DNA of 64,000 nt. Source: Echinometra lucunter. Taxonomy: Eukaryota > Echinodermata > Echinoidea > Camarodonta > Echinometridae. Within the stretch, counting starts at the first letter, position 1, and each line of letters begins with the position of its first letter. Positions 32,201-44,076 of this stretch are shown piece after piece. The notes beneath the pieces were generated by a model, which was not told where the DNA came from, searched no databases, and saw only the letters and a program-made list of their open reading frames with translations. The stretch covers positions 27,715,769 through 27,779,768 of the forward strand of contig CM057154.1 of assembly GCA_029962745.1 (NCBI GenBank), read 5' to 3'. The translations under genes and the position numbers were made by a program.

Positions 32201-35147
32201 TCTGTACAAGGAAACCAGATTTGCTATAGGCTATAGGGATTTCTGCAAATGTATGGTGATGAAATGAGGGCCCTGTTTCATAAAGCTTGTTATCAGTAAT
32301 AACTGCCACATTTCTATGACAAATTTGATCTCAATCAGTCAGATGCAAGGATTTCAGTAGCTTATAACAGTTATTGCAACTTGCTGTTAATAACAAGTTT
32401 ATGAAACAGGGCCCTGACAACTGGATGGGGACTGATCTACAATATTTCCATCTGAGAGAAGTGATATCGGTTTGTGAAACTGGGTCTATCAGAGTTAGTT
32501 TATCGGCAAGGACAGACAGCTGACCACTAGACCTGCTCACACCTCATTGGGATTAGGGTTTAGATCTTTGCGGGACCATTTGACATTTTCTAAATTTGTC
32601 CCATTGCCAAAATCAAGAAAAACCAGTGTCTTCTAGGGGCCCTGTCCCCTGGAGCCTCCATGTTTGGGTGTCAGCCCCCCCCCCACTCTAAAAAAAAAGA
32701 AAGAAAATGTTCTGCAGCCCCTGCTACATGTATCAAAGGGTTACATTTGATTTAATTGTTAATTGGAGATTCACATCATTTTAAAAAAAGGATGTTTTGT
32801 CATTGATGTAACCAAGTACATATTGCTTTTCACACCAAATGGAATGCAATGGAAATACTTACGCTCTTCTCAATGGAGGATTGAACAAAGCATACCCCTG
32901 TAAAAACACCATGGTACTCATGGTACAAGCATGGTAATTTGATGGTACACCAAGGTAATTTGAATATATACCATCTAATTACTGTGCTTGTAGAATGGAT
33001 ACCTTGGTGCTTTTTCTTTTTACAAGGGTATACATTTCAATTCACATACCGGTATGTATTTGTGGTATCACTGAATATTTTTCTCTGTTACTATAGCAAC
33101 AGGAATGCTTTCACTTAGGATGTTGCCATGGAGAAGGAGAGGAGGAAAGAGGATATATAGGTAATTTATTAAACAAAGCTCGTAATACTGGCCTGCATTT
33201 TGATTTATAGTGATGCGAGAAAATTCTCAAGAGCATAAACCCATATTTGCTCTTCAAAAAAATACCTTCAGCATACGTCGTGTTGCTTAATTCCCAATCA
33301 CACTGTAAGCAAGAATATATTAAAATTTGGTGTAATGACTTGTTTTTATCTCAGACTTGTACGTGTTGGTGAAATTGGTTCTTGCATTTTTTTCTATTCA
33401 TAGAGCAAATTTCATGAATGATTTTCAGTCATTATTGAATATTTTCAGTTCTAATGTAGGCCCCTACCAGGCCCCTAAAGCTCTTCCATTTTGTCCAGAT
33501 CCATTAGAAGGCCGACCTAAGCACCCATCAATATTTATGAGCAATTTGTAAGATGATTCCAAGGAGTCGCGTGCGTTTGTGCATGTTTTAAAACATTACG
33601 CCCATCAGCTAAAAACATGCGCAATGATGCACAGTCAATGCGCAACAAATGCGCATTAAATCAAAGTATCACAATAATAGTGATACGCGCCATACGCGCA
33701 GTAGATATGAATAATGCAACAAAAACGGGTGCTTAGGTGGACCTTCAAATGATCCGAAAGAGGCAGGGCCTAATGCCATTCGCGTAATGATATCTGCGCG
33801 TGCTGCTTTTCGTCTAGTAAATTTATTATATGTCTATGGCCCCTACCCAGCAAAGATGTAAAAAACTTGTATATGGTTATCTCCCTGTCACTCAAATTTT
33901 TTACCTGCAGATCAGAATGGGCAATGTTTGATATTGATATTTATTCTGATTAAGGCAGCTTATGGAAATGGAATGGCACAGAGAGAATGAAAACAATACA
34001 CATAACATTATGCATTTTCCATATTAAAGGTAAAAAACAAAAAAATTTTGATTTATTTGCAGGTCATTTCATAGTAGCTTGTGGCTACAATCTGCAGAAG
34101 GAGCACATATTCTACAAAAATCCTGCAAGGCCTGTGGGTGAGTACATTCCAGCGAACCTGTCACTCGGATCTCCCATCGGAAAAGGTTTATGATATTGGC
34201 CTAGCTGCTCAACAGGGGTGGGGTGGGGGGTAGAGCTTGAACCCCCATCATCAAATTCTGAAGAACAAGAAAATGAATAGAACAGCTATGGAGAGAGAGC
34301 AAAGTGAAGGGAGAATGCAAAATGGATGGGGAAAAAGATAAATCTGGGCCTCCTCCCATACCTTTCCCCTAATCAGTCGACTTGAATAAATTGGCGTTTC
34401 ATCTTCCAAGCTTGACCAGAAGTGGATGCCATAGTGGTTGTCTCATGAACTTGTGCTTGCACAACAGAAGCAGTCTTGTGCAAATTTGATGCCTATGGTT
34501 CCTGATATCTTGAGATGTGGGATAAAGGGTTGTTTCTCCAGTTATTATAGGCCTCGTGTAGATATTCATAAGGTAGCTGTGAGGAAAACCGGTATTGTAG
34601 CTTTTGTTTCCATTTTTATGCCTCCTCCCACCAAAGGAGGGTGCTGAAGGCATTATGTTTTGGGGTTGTCCATTCGTCCATCCCGTTTTCGTTCTTGCAA
34701 TAACTTAAGAACCATTTAACGGATCAATTTCAAACGTTGTTGACACTAAGTCATTTATCTAGAACCATTTTTTCTAGTTTTGTACTCTAAATGTATCCTA
34801 ATACATTTCCCATCATTTAAAACTGATATATTTCTGATCTGGCAAGGGTGGAGGCATAAATTTTGGCTGTGCGCGATGATGACCCATCGCAGTGCATGTT
34901 TTCACATTTGTTTGTTTGTATGGTTGGTTGTGGGTTTTTTTATTGTTGTTGTTGTTTTTTTTTCATTTTATTGTTTTTTTTTTTCATTTTATATTTCCAT
35001 GTTCCAATACAGAAAATACAATTTTCTCTTGACTTCATTTCTGCTTGCCATCTTTTAGATCTATGCTGTTGCTCCTTTGAGAACTTTGATGCTGCAAGGA
35101 AGTCACATGGTACTGATGAGGATATCCTGTTTATCCAAAGATTATGA
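26226..35147 (+). CDS. GUCD1: Guanylyl cyclase domain-containing protein 1 (GUCD1), complete, eight exons
   Basis: Exons are 26226-26308, 28044-28118, 29126-29225, 31050-31150, 31517-31622, 33097-33160, 34063-34137 and 35059-35147. All introns are GT..AG and phases close to give 693 bp, 230 residues plus TGA (human about 240). The family has a papain-like C39-type fold: the Cys motif WDCGLAC puts Cys at 18, GHFIVACGY puts His at 178, and KNPA puts Asn at 196. VWTIDLAHLM, GVD and the C-terminal HGTDEDILF are conserved. The start is the first ATG after an in-frame TAG 18 bases upstream. No signal peptide or membrane segment is seen, so it is likely cytosolic. The molecular function of the family is not established despite the name. 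An AATAAA at 37143 could end a long 3' UTR. Introns carry many element insertions. Confidence 0.95.
26890..27473 (+). mobile_element. CR1 LINE 3' end with (ATTC)n tail
   Basis: The frame near 26935-27058 reads SMSNTNLGKQS, CSGPNIWNNLPVKLRNI and stops at TGA, the C-terminal signature of CR1-like ORF2. About 380 bp of 3' UTR follow and end in eight ATTC repeats (27441-27472), the typical CR1 tail. It lies in GUCD1 intron 1. Confidence 0.8.
28428..28836. mobile_element. piggyBac-like MITE with TTAA target duplication
   Basis: The 409-bp element starts CCCATTCGTGACAG and ends CTGTCACGAATGGG, a perfect 14-bp inverted repeat. TTAA flanks it on both sides (28424-28427 and 28837-28840). TTAA with CCC...GGG ends is the piggyBac signature. 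No transposase is inside. It lies in GUCD1 intron 2. Confidence 0.8.
30062..30327. repeat. Inverted repeat around ACCGAAGGCCCAC
   Basis: ACCGAAGGCCCACAAGGCCGA at 30088-30108 pairs with 30282-30302 with one mismatch, and partly similar sequence extends outward on both sides. It is probably a small inverted-repeat element in GUCD1 intron 3. Confidence 0.55.
30414..30859. mobile_element. hAT-like MITE with 6-bp flanking repeat
   Basis: The ends CAGAGCTACCAAGT and, inverted, CAGAGATGCCAAGT differ at two positions. CATTGT flanks both ends (30408-30413 and 30860-30865). The left part has repeated CTCACGCAT phrases, the right part a C run and CGGTCGCTTCGCTCCC. Its CAG ends recall hAT, but only six flanking bases match rather than eight. 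It lies in GUCD1 intron 3. Confidence 0.6.
31871..32150 (+). mobile_element. tRNA-derived SINE
   Basis: A box (TGGTCCAGTGGATAAG, 31881-31896) and B box (GGTTCGAATCC, 31925-31935) are spaced as in tRNA genes. A body follows with CCTTTGGCAAGACACTAAT and a tail ending in TGTTATTATT, as in LINE-mobilised SINEs. It cannot fold as a full tRNA. It lies in GUCD1 intron 5. Confidence 0.8.
32268..32414. mobile_element. 147-bp MITE with GGGCCCTGTTTCATAAA ends
   Basis: The 17-base ends are perfect inverted repeats and the 3-bp TGA flanks both sides (32265-32267 and 32415-32417). It is related to the element split by the retrotransposon at 7.09 kb. It lies in GUCD1 intron 5. Confidence 0.75.
33463..33785. 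mobile_element. Imperfect foldback element
   Basis: The left arm includes CCATTAGAAGGCCGACCTAAGCACCC near 33503-33528 and its inverted counterpart is near 33729-33754. The centre is the small hairpin GTATCAC-AATAATA-GTGATAC near 33666. CpG and GCGC-rich phrases surround it. It lies in GUCD1 intron 6. Confidence 0.55.
34625..34880 (+). repeat. Dispersed repeat related to the 25.3-kb tandem array
   Basis: It shares TTCTTGCAATAACTTAA, GGATCAATTTCAAAC and the end GGTGGAGGCATAAATTT with the array at 25.27-25.99 kb, as one unit without the AGGTCA run. It lies in GUCD1 intron 7. Confidence 0.6.
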
Positions 35148-37813
35148 CCTGCTGTACCTCATTGAACTTTGAACTTTGACATTCTTGAGGAAACTTACAT
35201 GTACAACTGTCAGCCTTAAAGGTGCTCCAAAGTGTTGGCCAAAGTTGTAGATTTGTGCACTTGGTGTATTTTTGTATTTGGTGCAATACCAGAAAAATAT
35301 TTTTATGACATAGTCCTTTATATGGAAATGTATAATAAGTGACATGTCATTTGCGACATATAATTGTTTGTTATTTTAGAATCTGCTGTAAAGCAATTTC
35401 TAAACTTTTGCTGTTCCCGTTAAGTCCTGGTCTGGTGCCAAGCACAAATCCCTCCTAAGCCCAGAATGCTCATGTTAATCTTGAAGAGAAACCTTAGGGG
35501 AAACTGTGTGTTGTAATGCATGTTTCCATAGTCAGAATGTAAGATGTGAAAAAACATGTTTCACCAAAAACTGACTTTTCCCAACCATTTGATTGATTAT
35601 GACTAAGTCTTCTTTATGATCATTTGAAAAGTAGTGACGAAGAATGGATGTCTTTTTTCTTTCCCTTTGGGAATGTAGACTAGGGTATGTGGTTTAAGGT
35701 TTCAACAGGTTAAACAATGACATTCTCATCTTTTTTACAATAGAATATGGAGGGGAAAACCCCTAATGCCACTGCCATGATGCATGCATCAATACTGGTT
35801 GAAAATGGAATTAATGTCTTTGCAGTGAATGTCACTTGCAAATACTGTACTGATTTCTGAAGGTTATGTTCTGCACATCAACACATTTTGCTTGGGGTCA
35901 TGTGTGTGTGTGTGTGTGTGTGTGTAATTGGGTTTTTACAGATGCGTGTCAATCAGAGATATGATTATTTAGGTCTGGGGACCGACCTTTAACGTCACCA
36001 TCCAAAAGACATTACTCAGTCTTGAACCTGGGTCCGCTGAATCAGTTTATAACTTCCACTGTAAGCTGGACTGCAGGGGATGCCACAACACCCATTTTTG
36101 TTTGTTTGTTTGCTTGTTTTATTAGTGAGGTTTTGGGGGATGGTTTTTCATTTGTGTGTTCCTATGATTATCCTTTTTGAATGTCAAATTTCTTGCCCAA
36201 GTACATATACTGATTTTTCATGAGGTATTGGTAGTTCGGGATACATGTATATGAAACATGCATTGGTATATTGTGTTGGGCATGGAAATATATGATGGTG
36301 AGATATACTCAGCAGATAGCATAGAGAGTTATAGAAAGCCATGGTTGTTAGTGTAATTTTTCAGACAATTATTAGATGAGGGCATATTATCATTGACCGA
36401 AAATTGGTACTTTGCTAAGGAAATAATTTTTTTCAAATACAGCAATAACTCAATCTTTGCAAATCAGTATTATGCCTGTAACATCCATTGTCAGCAAGGG
36501 AATATCTTTAGAACTCTTAACCCATAGAGGTACAGTGTCTCCTTTAGGAGACACTTTTACAGTATCTGCTGGTCCAGAATGCTGGGCAGTACATATCATA
36601 CATGAGCAGAAAGATAAAAATTCACTGAAAATTTTGAGACTATTCACAACGCCATATGGTGTAGCGTTCTCGAATTACAGCAGTTTAATTGTAACTGATC
36701 ATTAAACTCTTTAAATTGGCAATGCAGTGAAAAATATATAATCACTATTTCTGTGTTCAAATTGGCAATATCTAATTTAAATTTTGCAATTATAATGCAT
36801 TTTGGTTCATGTTATATCCATATTTATTTTTTTCAAACTATGTAAGCTCAGAAAAAAAAATCATTGTTGTTACCAATTTGAGGAATGAAGATGATTAATT
36901 TAGACCTCAAGAAAGCTCTGTACTGCTATGAGTTAAATAAACATGCAGATGTAGTTGTAATGCCATATACATCAAGAATTGACGCTGCTATAGACAAATT
37001 GTACTTTTATAGTCTTAAATTTAAAATATCTCATGATTTATCACCCTTACATGAATATGAGCTTGTGTCTTGTTACACAAAAATGTATTTTTCTGTAAAC
37101 TCAGTATGAATCAAATTATTGTGCATTGATAACATTACTTTGAATAAATACATGTCCCTGTACATCAGGCTTGAAAAGACTGTTTGAAATTGAGTTTAAT
37201 TATGATTAAACCTGTCAGTTTCCAGTCAGATTTTCGGTATTTTCACATTCATATGAGATCATTTAACAGTTTCTATTAAACTTTTTTTTTTCTTCATATC
37301 CTTGTGGTTTAGTTTGGCATAAGTGGAATCTATACAAAATTTTAACCTAAATAGACTTAACTCATCAAAGGTTCTAAAAGAATTGTGTGAAAAAAAAATC
37401 ATTCATTTTGAAATCAATACATCTATTTCATTTTATAAGAATTTCAGTCTTGGAGTTGCAGTAGAGATCAGCATTATTTCACTTTCTAAGTATGGATTTC
37501 TTAATTTAGAGTTGTTTGTCATACTGAGAGAACTCTTGTGTAAAATAAAATTTGAAGGGAAATTCCCCCGACACATTCGTGTCTTATTCCAAGTGCATAT
37601 AGCCTTGACTGGTGGCAACCATAGGTGGCAAACTTTTGTGTATTTAAGACATGAGTAACCTCAATTCAGTTTGCTTTTAAAGTATATGATTGCAAAAGAG
37701 AGGAAAAAAAAACAATTATTGGCAATGAACACTTGACTGCCCTGGCTTTGAGGGAGATATCAGGACGATTTCGATTTGTCGAAAAGTTTTACTGAATGCA
37801 GATATTTTTTTCT

Positions 37814-37900
<87 letters not shown>

Positions 37901-39904
37901 TTCTTTCACTATTCCCTGACCCTTCTTGTGCCCCTCCTCTTTCACACTCTTTATCTCTCTTTCCTCTTTCCCCTAAACATCCATTTCATCCAGAAATAAC
38001 TTTCACACACATTTCAAAAATGGTATGATATGGTCTTGATTTTATTTGCCCTTCTTAATACATGTAGAAAACACAAAAAGTGGCAACGATATAGGAAGTC
38101 AGGGTAAGTGCGATGGATATCGTAGATAGCAAGGGCTTTAATTTGTATAGAAGAGCCTCGGTCTCGTGTAGACAGAAGAGAATTAATACACATTCGCCTT
38201 CTCATCCTACCCTACCCCATGGTACATCTTCATCAAATGTATATCACGTCATTAATAGCAAACACGAGAAATCAGTCACCGATCCCCATGAAGCGATGAA
38301 GTCTATTGTAGTTATTAAAAAACGGCAACAAAACAAAACAAGAAAATTGCCAACACTTCAGAGAGATGATTTTTTCCTAGAGCTTGACACATGCATGCAT
38401 ATAAAAATCAAATAGTCCCTGTCCCTATCGGATGAACAACAACAGACATCTGCGCCGCAACTGCGTCAATGTCATGCCACCATATGTAATAATGATGTGT
38501 CATAAATGAATAATGAACATGTACTCCAGACATGTCATGAAAATTATGAGCAAACTGTCATTCGACCGATATTTTTTTCCAAATAAGTTGACGGAAGATA
38601 AATGAATGACGAGAATGAAATCTCTGGGGCTGTGGAACCGGGAGGCCCCCCCCCCCCCACTTTTTTGAGTAGACACGTTGGCCCCTGCACAAACGCGGAA
38701 ATGATTATCCAGTTGATATTAAACAGCCATTTGAACAGTTTACACGCATAATCTCTTAAAGCACAAATGTTAGATGGAGAACAAGTATTGATGATGATTA
38801 TAACTAATCAGTGCATAGTTTTTGTTTAATCCAAAGACAAAAAGAAGACTTCATTTTTGTTACGTGTCCGGACACCCGACCCCCCATCATACATGTATGT
38901 AATGATTTATTTTTAATGAAATCTCTTATAAAAAAAAATATGGAAACAAAAATGTATATCGGCATAATTATGCATGAGCTTCTTTTTTCAGAACATGAGG
39001 AAGACGTCTTTTATTCATGTACCTGTTTAATCGGTGATCGGTAATGACTTCACTCTTTGTCTAGTTGGACTTCTCGAAAAAAGGATCATTGTAAGAAACT
39101 TCCTTCCAATGGAAGTCTCTGGCATGTCAAAGAATTACTTCTAGAATTGACGTCCAAATAAATTTATATAGCAATGAAAATGGTATTTGATGTTCGACTG
39201 GATACATTAAGACTGGAGGAATCTATTTCGAATGTCTCTTAACATTTTGTGCAGCTCGTATCTATCAGTCGGACTTGCAAAACTGAGTATTATTGAAACA
39301 CCTTCCAAACAAGAATATTTACATAGCTTGTACAACGGCTCTTTCCACAATAAACAAAGCAAAGTGTATGATTTTTAAGCTTTTAATGCAAACCTATTCT
39401 ATATACAATGACACAAAAAATTGGGAGACAGTGATAGAGAAAGGAAGAGCGAGCAAAACGGAGTGTTCTCTTATTCATGATCTATTCAGAGAAAAACAAA
39501 ACGAAATAGTGCTGAAATTTCATAATGTGTTACAAGGATATATTTAGCGTTCTCACAATTTTCTAGCCTAGGAAAAGCAGTAATTCACATTTTGATGTGT
39601 TATATTCGCGAATTTGTTTCACAACAAAGGACACAAGCGATCAAACTAATATCAGAAAACTCAATTCCAAATTTTCAAACGTCTTTTGCTATTCTCAGAT
39701 TCTGACATAACTTTAATAGTATGAAATACGAGTACTGCATGTACCGGAAGCAAACGTTCGAAAGTTCAAAGCATTTTTCTTCCTACAAAGTAAAATATAT
39801 AATACAATCAAATCACATAATGTGCTTAATATGAATATGATTATGATCTATACTAACAATTCTAAGGAATTAAGAAAATTTCTTTATGTGATAAAACAAG
39901 AAAC

Positions 39905-39939
<35 letters not shown>

Positions 39940-40260
39940 GATGGGATTTGTAATGCGCCAAATGCGCCAAATCCACTCTGCAGAGTGCCGTAATGGATTT
40001 CGAAGCGGGGGGGGGGGGGGGGGGGGGGTCTGAAAATTCCTGACCCATGCTCGTCCCATGCATTCGGAATATCTGTTAAAACACAGATGTCTGATTTACG
40101 CATAAATTAGCATAATTTGACTTTGGTTTGAAGAGTCAGAGAGAAAAAAGATTGTTTGATTTATCTTAACTGCATCCTAGCCATTTCTCTAATTGAAAAA
40201 AAAACTATTTATATAGATCCGAACCCTGGAAAATTTCATTCGGTGACACAATCATTAAAA
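35148..40260. other. 3' flank of GUCD1 and intergenic DNA, no gene recognised
   Basis: The first part may be GUCD1 3' UTR up to AATAAA at 37143. Simple repeats are (TG)n at 35900-35935, (CT)n at 37820-37900 and (ATA)n at 39911-39939. The sequence right of the last one (39940-39970), read on the minus strand as GCGCATTACAAATCCCATC-(TAT)n, looks like a LINE or SINE 3' end. A C run (38647) and a G run (40005-40028) are present. Open frames of 80-110 codons here match nothing I know. Confidence 0.5.
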
Positions 40261-40901
40261 TTTTATTCACCATGTTCTGGACCACTTAATGATCTATCAC
40301 TGACAAAGGTTCTTTTTGCCTATGATGCAATCATCACTAGAGAATTAATGTAACATTGCGTTCTATCAACATTATTGCCGGTTACAGTAACACAATGTAT
40401 TGTATGTATCCAAATCGCAACATAATTATAATTCTATATTTACATAATATAGGCCTATACATTCCTATGTTTTTTCAGTTCGTTTCTGATTTACTTCATT
40501 TAATTTAAAAACAGAAGCTCAAACAACAAACAAATAAGCAAACAAAATCCTTGGGGAATTTTTTTGAAAATCCATAAGAAAGATTTCAGACTACCTTTTT
40601 CTTAATTAGTGTGCCCACAGTTCAACTGTTATAGTTGGACTCAAATTTACAATTGCTACAAGAGTAATTCTAATTTTAAGTCACAATGATTGGTAGTACG
40701 TCCTACACACACTCTTCTAATATACGCCAATCCTTGCTATTTACTAGGTTCATGGTTTCGTCTTGAGCTACGATTCGGGGGGGGGGGGGGCGGCTGCATG
40801 GGACTGATAATCGGTTGGGGCAATTCTATGTTGCCCGCGCTCGGCCCACTCACTTATTGAAAACCATATATTAAATTAGCCAGCTATATGTCCACCCCTG
40901 T

Positions 40902-41351
40902 TCATGACCTTTCGGTTTGAAACACCACTGTTTCATACTGGGCTTCGGCCCTTAATTGCTGGATAGCAGGCGGTTGGACGATGGCATTGTCGGTTGACGA
41001 AGACGCGAAGGCTGGGTTATCTGCATTTGTCACGAAAGTCATCTCTCCATTGAAGCTGGGAGGCGGGACATTGCCGGACGATTTTTTGACCTTGTAGCAC
41101 ACGCCTATGCCGATCGCGACCATGATGACACCTATGATCAGCATACCAATTGCCAGGTAGAAAGCAAAAGACCTATATCCGATGGCCATGAATACTCCAC
41201 CGGCCACCAAAACTGACAGCCCAACGTACAAACAGCAAGGTCCCAAAATGCACAGAGGTCCGCATCCTCCATGAGTGCTGGAATGCGGATGACTGTGATG
41301 AATATGCCCTGCCGGAGGAGGTCGTGGAGGAGGCGGTCGTGGAGCAGGCAT
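40902..41351 (-). CDS. Small two-pass membrane protein, proline/histidine-rich N-terminus, function unknown
   Basis: One exon encodes 149 residues, ATG 41351 to the stop at 40902. Residues 1-13 are MPAPRPPPPRPPP, and residues 16-27 are His-rich. Residues 35-59 and 62-86 are two hydrophobic segments joined by a two-residue turn, a helical hairpin with both tails on the same side. CGPLCILGPCC (30-40) is Cys-rich and could be palmitoylated. The tail (87-149) starts with KVKKS, ends in QYETVVFQTERS, and holds a YETV sequence that fits a YxxPhi sorting motif. A pyrimidine tract and AG lie about 10 bases before the ATG, so a 5' UTR intron is likely. The codon-like composition differs from the flanking AT-rich repeats. 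I do not recognise the family; the topology recalls small tetraspan-like or TMEM proteins, but this is only resemblance. Confidence 0.7.
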   Translation of the reverse strand: MPAPRPPPPRPPPAGHIHHSHPHSSTHGGCGPLCILGPCCLYVGLSVLVAGGVFMAIGYRSFAFYLAIGMLIIGVIMVAIGIGVCYKVKKSSGNVPPPSFNGEMTFVTNADNPAFASSSTDNAIVQPPAIQQLRAEAQYETVVFQTERS

Positions 41352-42254
41352 AGTGATGAAAACTATCAAGATATGATGACAAAGAAAAAAGTATAATGCA
41401 TGGAAACTGTGACTGAACAGGAGGTCATACCACTGATCAAGTCCACATACTGAACCGCAGATAGTGGACCAGAGCTTGCCACAGCCCTATTTAGGCAAAA
41501 GTCTGTCTTAATTGGGAGGTGGGGGGGGGGGGAATCTAAGTTTGACAAGCATTATCTCGGGGTTTCTTCCCCCCCCCCCCCCCCCCCCACTGCACACAAA
41601 AATCCAAATTTGTAGGGAGCCTTTAACACTCCTAAATTCTATGATATCTTAAAGTAAACAAAATCGTGATGGGGAGGGTAGGATGGTCCCTTGTCGATCA
41701 ATTTGTCTTTCCCTCCCCTCCCCCCCCCCCATGCCCATGGCAACATCCGGTATTCCTTTTCAAGTCCCCCCCCCCCCCCCCCCCACTTTTCACGGCGCAG
41801 TATATTGGTCGATACCAAAATTCTTTTTCACAAAATATGTCTATACCGCCCCTTCCCCCTTTAAACCCAACATACAGAACCATGCCAGTTGTAATTCAAA
41901 CCTAATCATTACAAATTTATTCTTTAGGGAATTATTCTTCGGAGACAAAATGTTCTCGATCTGATTTTCAAGCATCGAGCGTGCTCAAACCATCTTGTTT
42001 GCTTTTATATTGTTTCTTTCATAGTTCATTAGTTCATAGTTCATATAGCATTGGGTAACCAACATCACAAAACGAGGAACATTATTTTGTATTTGAAATG
42101 ACAAAACAAAATGATTAAGATGAAAGTTTACAAAATAGGTTGGCAGCTAGAGATAAGACAGTGCCTTTAAAGGAAAATCAAACCATGGAGATAAGTCAGC
42201 GGCAATGAATTAAAAGAGAAGATAGAGAGAGAAGCAATTTTTTAAAGTTAAATA

Positions 42255-42670
42255 AAAATCGGTTACAAAATGAAAATTAATAAGTTTGAAAAGTCTCAAT
42301 TTACTTTCTATGACAATCCTCAAATTGGCAATATCGCTTCAAAACGTCATTATGTGTACAACTCTCCATTACTGTTTTGTACACAAAATTCAGATTTTCT
42401 CCATTTATCTCTCAAGATGTAGTTTGTCTCTTTCTTAGCTCAAGATGATGATTGGAAAATGTATTTGATATAACATTATTTGAGTTCATAAAGAGACAAA
42501 CTCAGTGACATTGAGAGACGAATGGAAAAATCCGAAAATTTTGTACAAAACACATGAAGAGTTGTCCACAAAAACCAATCATTTTGAAGTGACAGTGCCA
42601 CTCTCTCTCGCCACTGAAAGTGAATCGAAACTTCAAACTTTCACAACTTTCTTACTTCGTAACCGATTTT
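42255..42670. mobile_element. 416-bp palindromic (foldback) element
   Basis: AAAATCGGTTAC at 42255 pairs with GTAACCGATTTT at 42659-42670. Inside, TACAACTCTCCAT..., TTTGTACA, CATTTATCTCTCAA and AGTTTGTCTCTTTCTTAGCTCAA each have inverted partners in order, to within about 35 bases of the centre. Arms are about 185 bp with roughly one mismatch or gap in six. No coding frame runs through it. Confidence 0.65.
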
Positions 42671-43061
42671 GTTTTTTGTTTTGTTTTGTTTTGGTTTTTT
42701 TTGGAAAATTGCTTCTCTTCATCCCCTCTTTTCATTAAAATTGACTTTTCTCCAGGGTTTCATTTACCTTTTAGAAAGGACTGGACAAAAAATTCAGTCA
42801 AAGGTTCGATCGTAAACAGTAAATGCAAGAGCACGCAGGAACACATTACTCACTGGTTAAGCCTAAAATCAGGACAATTAGGCATGTCTTGCGGTATTAA
42901 GGTCCAATAGAAACAACTTGCCTCTTATATACCAGTTGATCTTGGTCAACTTGTGCAGGCTTTTCTTCTCCTTTTGTTCTTCTTCCCTCCTTCTGCTGTT
43001 GTTGTTGTTGCTGCTGCTGCTTCTTTTCTTTTCTTCTTTTTCTTCCTCCTTCGTCTTCTTC

Positions 43062-43065
<4 letters not shown>

Positions 43066-43130
<65 letters not shown>

Positions 43131-43145
43131 GGGGGGGGGGGGGGG
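43066..43145. repeat. (CT)n microsatellite followed by a G run
   Basis: About 30 CT repeats lead directly into a run of about 15 G. Frames here are Ser-Leu or Arg-Glu artefacts. Confidence 0.9.
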
Positions 43146-43958
43146 AGGGGGATTGATGTAATTCAGTTCAGCCCATGACATCGCAAATGAAGTAACAATA
43201 TCTTACCTTATATTATCTCTTGATGCTTCTCCCTGTAGGTTAACAGTAGAAAAGTGACTCAATGTGATGTTCTGATGTACTTTATCTAGAAATCAGATTT
43301 CAAGAGCAACGTTATCAAAATGTTGAAATCGGATGCCGTTCGCGGAAGAATGGTAGTTTTGCGCTTGAAATAGTGCATCTGGCATAAGAGCCCCCTTATA
43401 ATAAGTTGTTGCATGCAGCAGTAATTTATCAACTGTTTTGTTTAATATGTATAATTTAAGTTTAGTGACTTCAAGGCTCTCCCAATAGCTCCTCCGTTTC
43501 ACAATGTTTTCATTCACAATAAAATCATATAGAAAGCTGGCTAGTATATTAGGAAATAAGTTGGGAACAGGACAGTTTCCCTTCGGGAACGGTTTCGGAA
43601 ACATTTGACATTGACGTTTTTGATTGGTTTGCCATTGTTTGCGTCCTACATAAGTTTGCCTGCAATATTACAGGTGTTTCCGTCAGAACAATGAGCTGAT
43701 ATTGATAATTTTTTTTTTTACCTTCATGATTTCAGAGTTCTTTTCATATTATAAGGTAAGGTTGGTATAGTGAAGGCGATGTTTCTGTTGCGAAATCAAG
43801 CAATAACAATTTTGAAAATTCCCCTTTGCTATATAGAGCCAGCTAGACTGTCTTATTATTAAGGAAATATGAAGTTTGTTCTGAACCAAGTAACCTTGAA
43901 GATTGTTCTTTCACAACATTTGTGTGATCGCCTACGTTATACAGTGGGTCGCCCCTAC

Positions 43959-44040
43959 CAGAGGCGTCGATCCTGGGGGGGGGGGGGACAGTTGCCCCAA
44001 GAAAATTTCGGGGGGCAAAGATATCATTTTGCCCCCCCCC

Positions 44041-44076
<36 letters not shown>

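Noticed and set aside
36457..37658. Open frames of 74-111 codons downstream of GUCD1
   Set aside because: They lie in probable 3' UTR or MITE-like sequence, have no motif, and no splice partners were found.
37760..37999. Frames rich in Arg-Glu or Ser-Leu repeats, also at 42897-43181
   Set aside because: They are translations of (CT)n microsatellites.
38113..38415. Plus-strand frame of 100 codons
   Set aside because: It has no recognisable domain, and no conserved splice context was seen; its length is within chance for this region.
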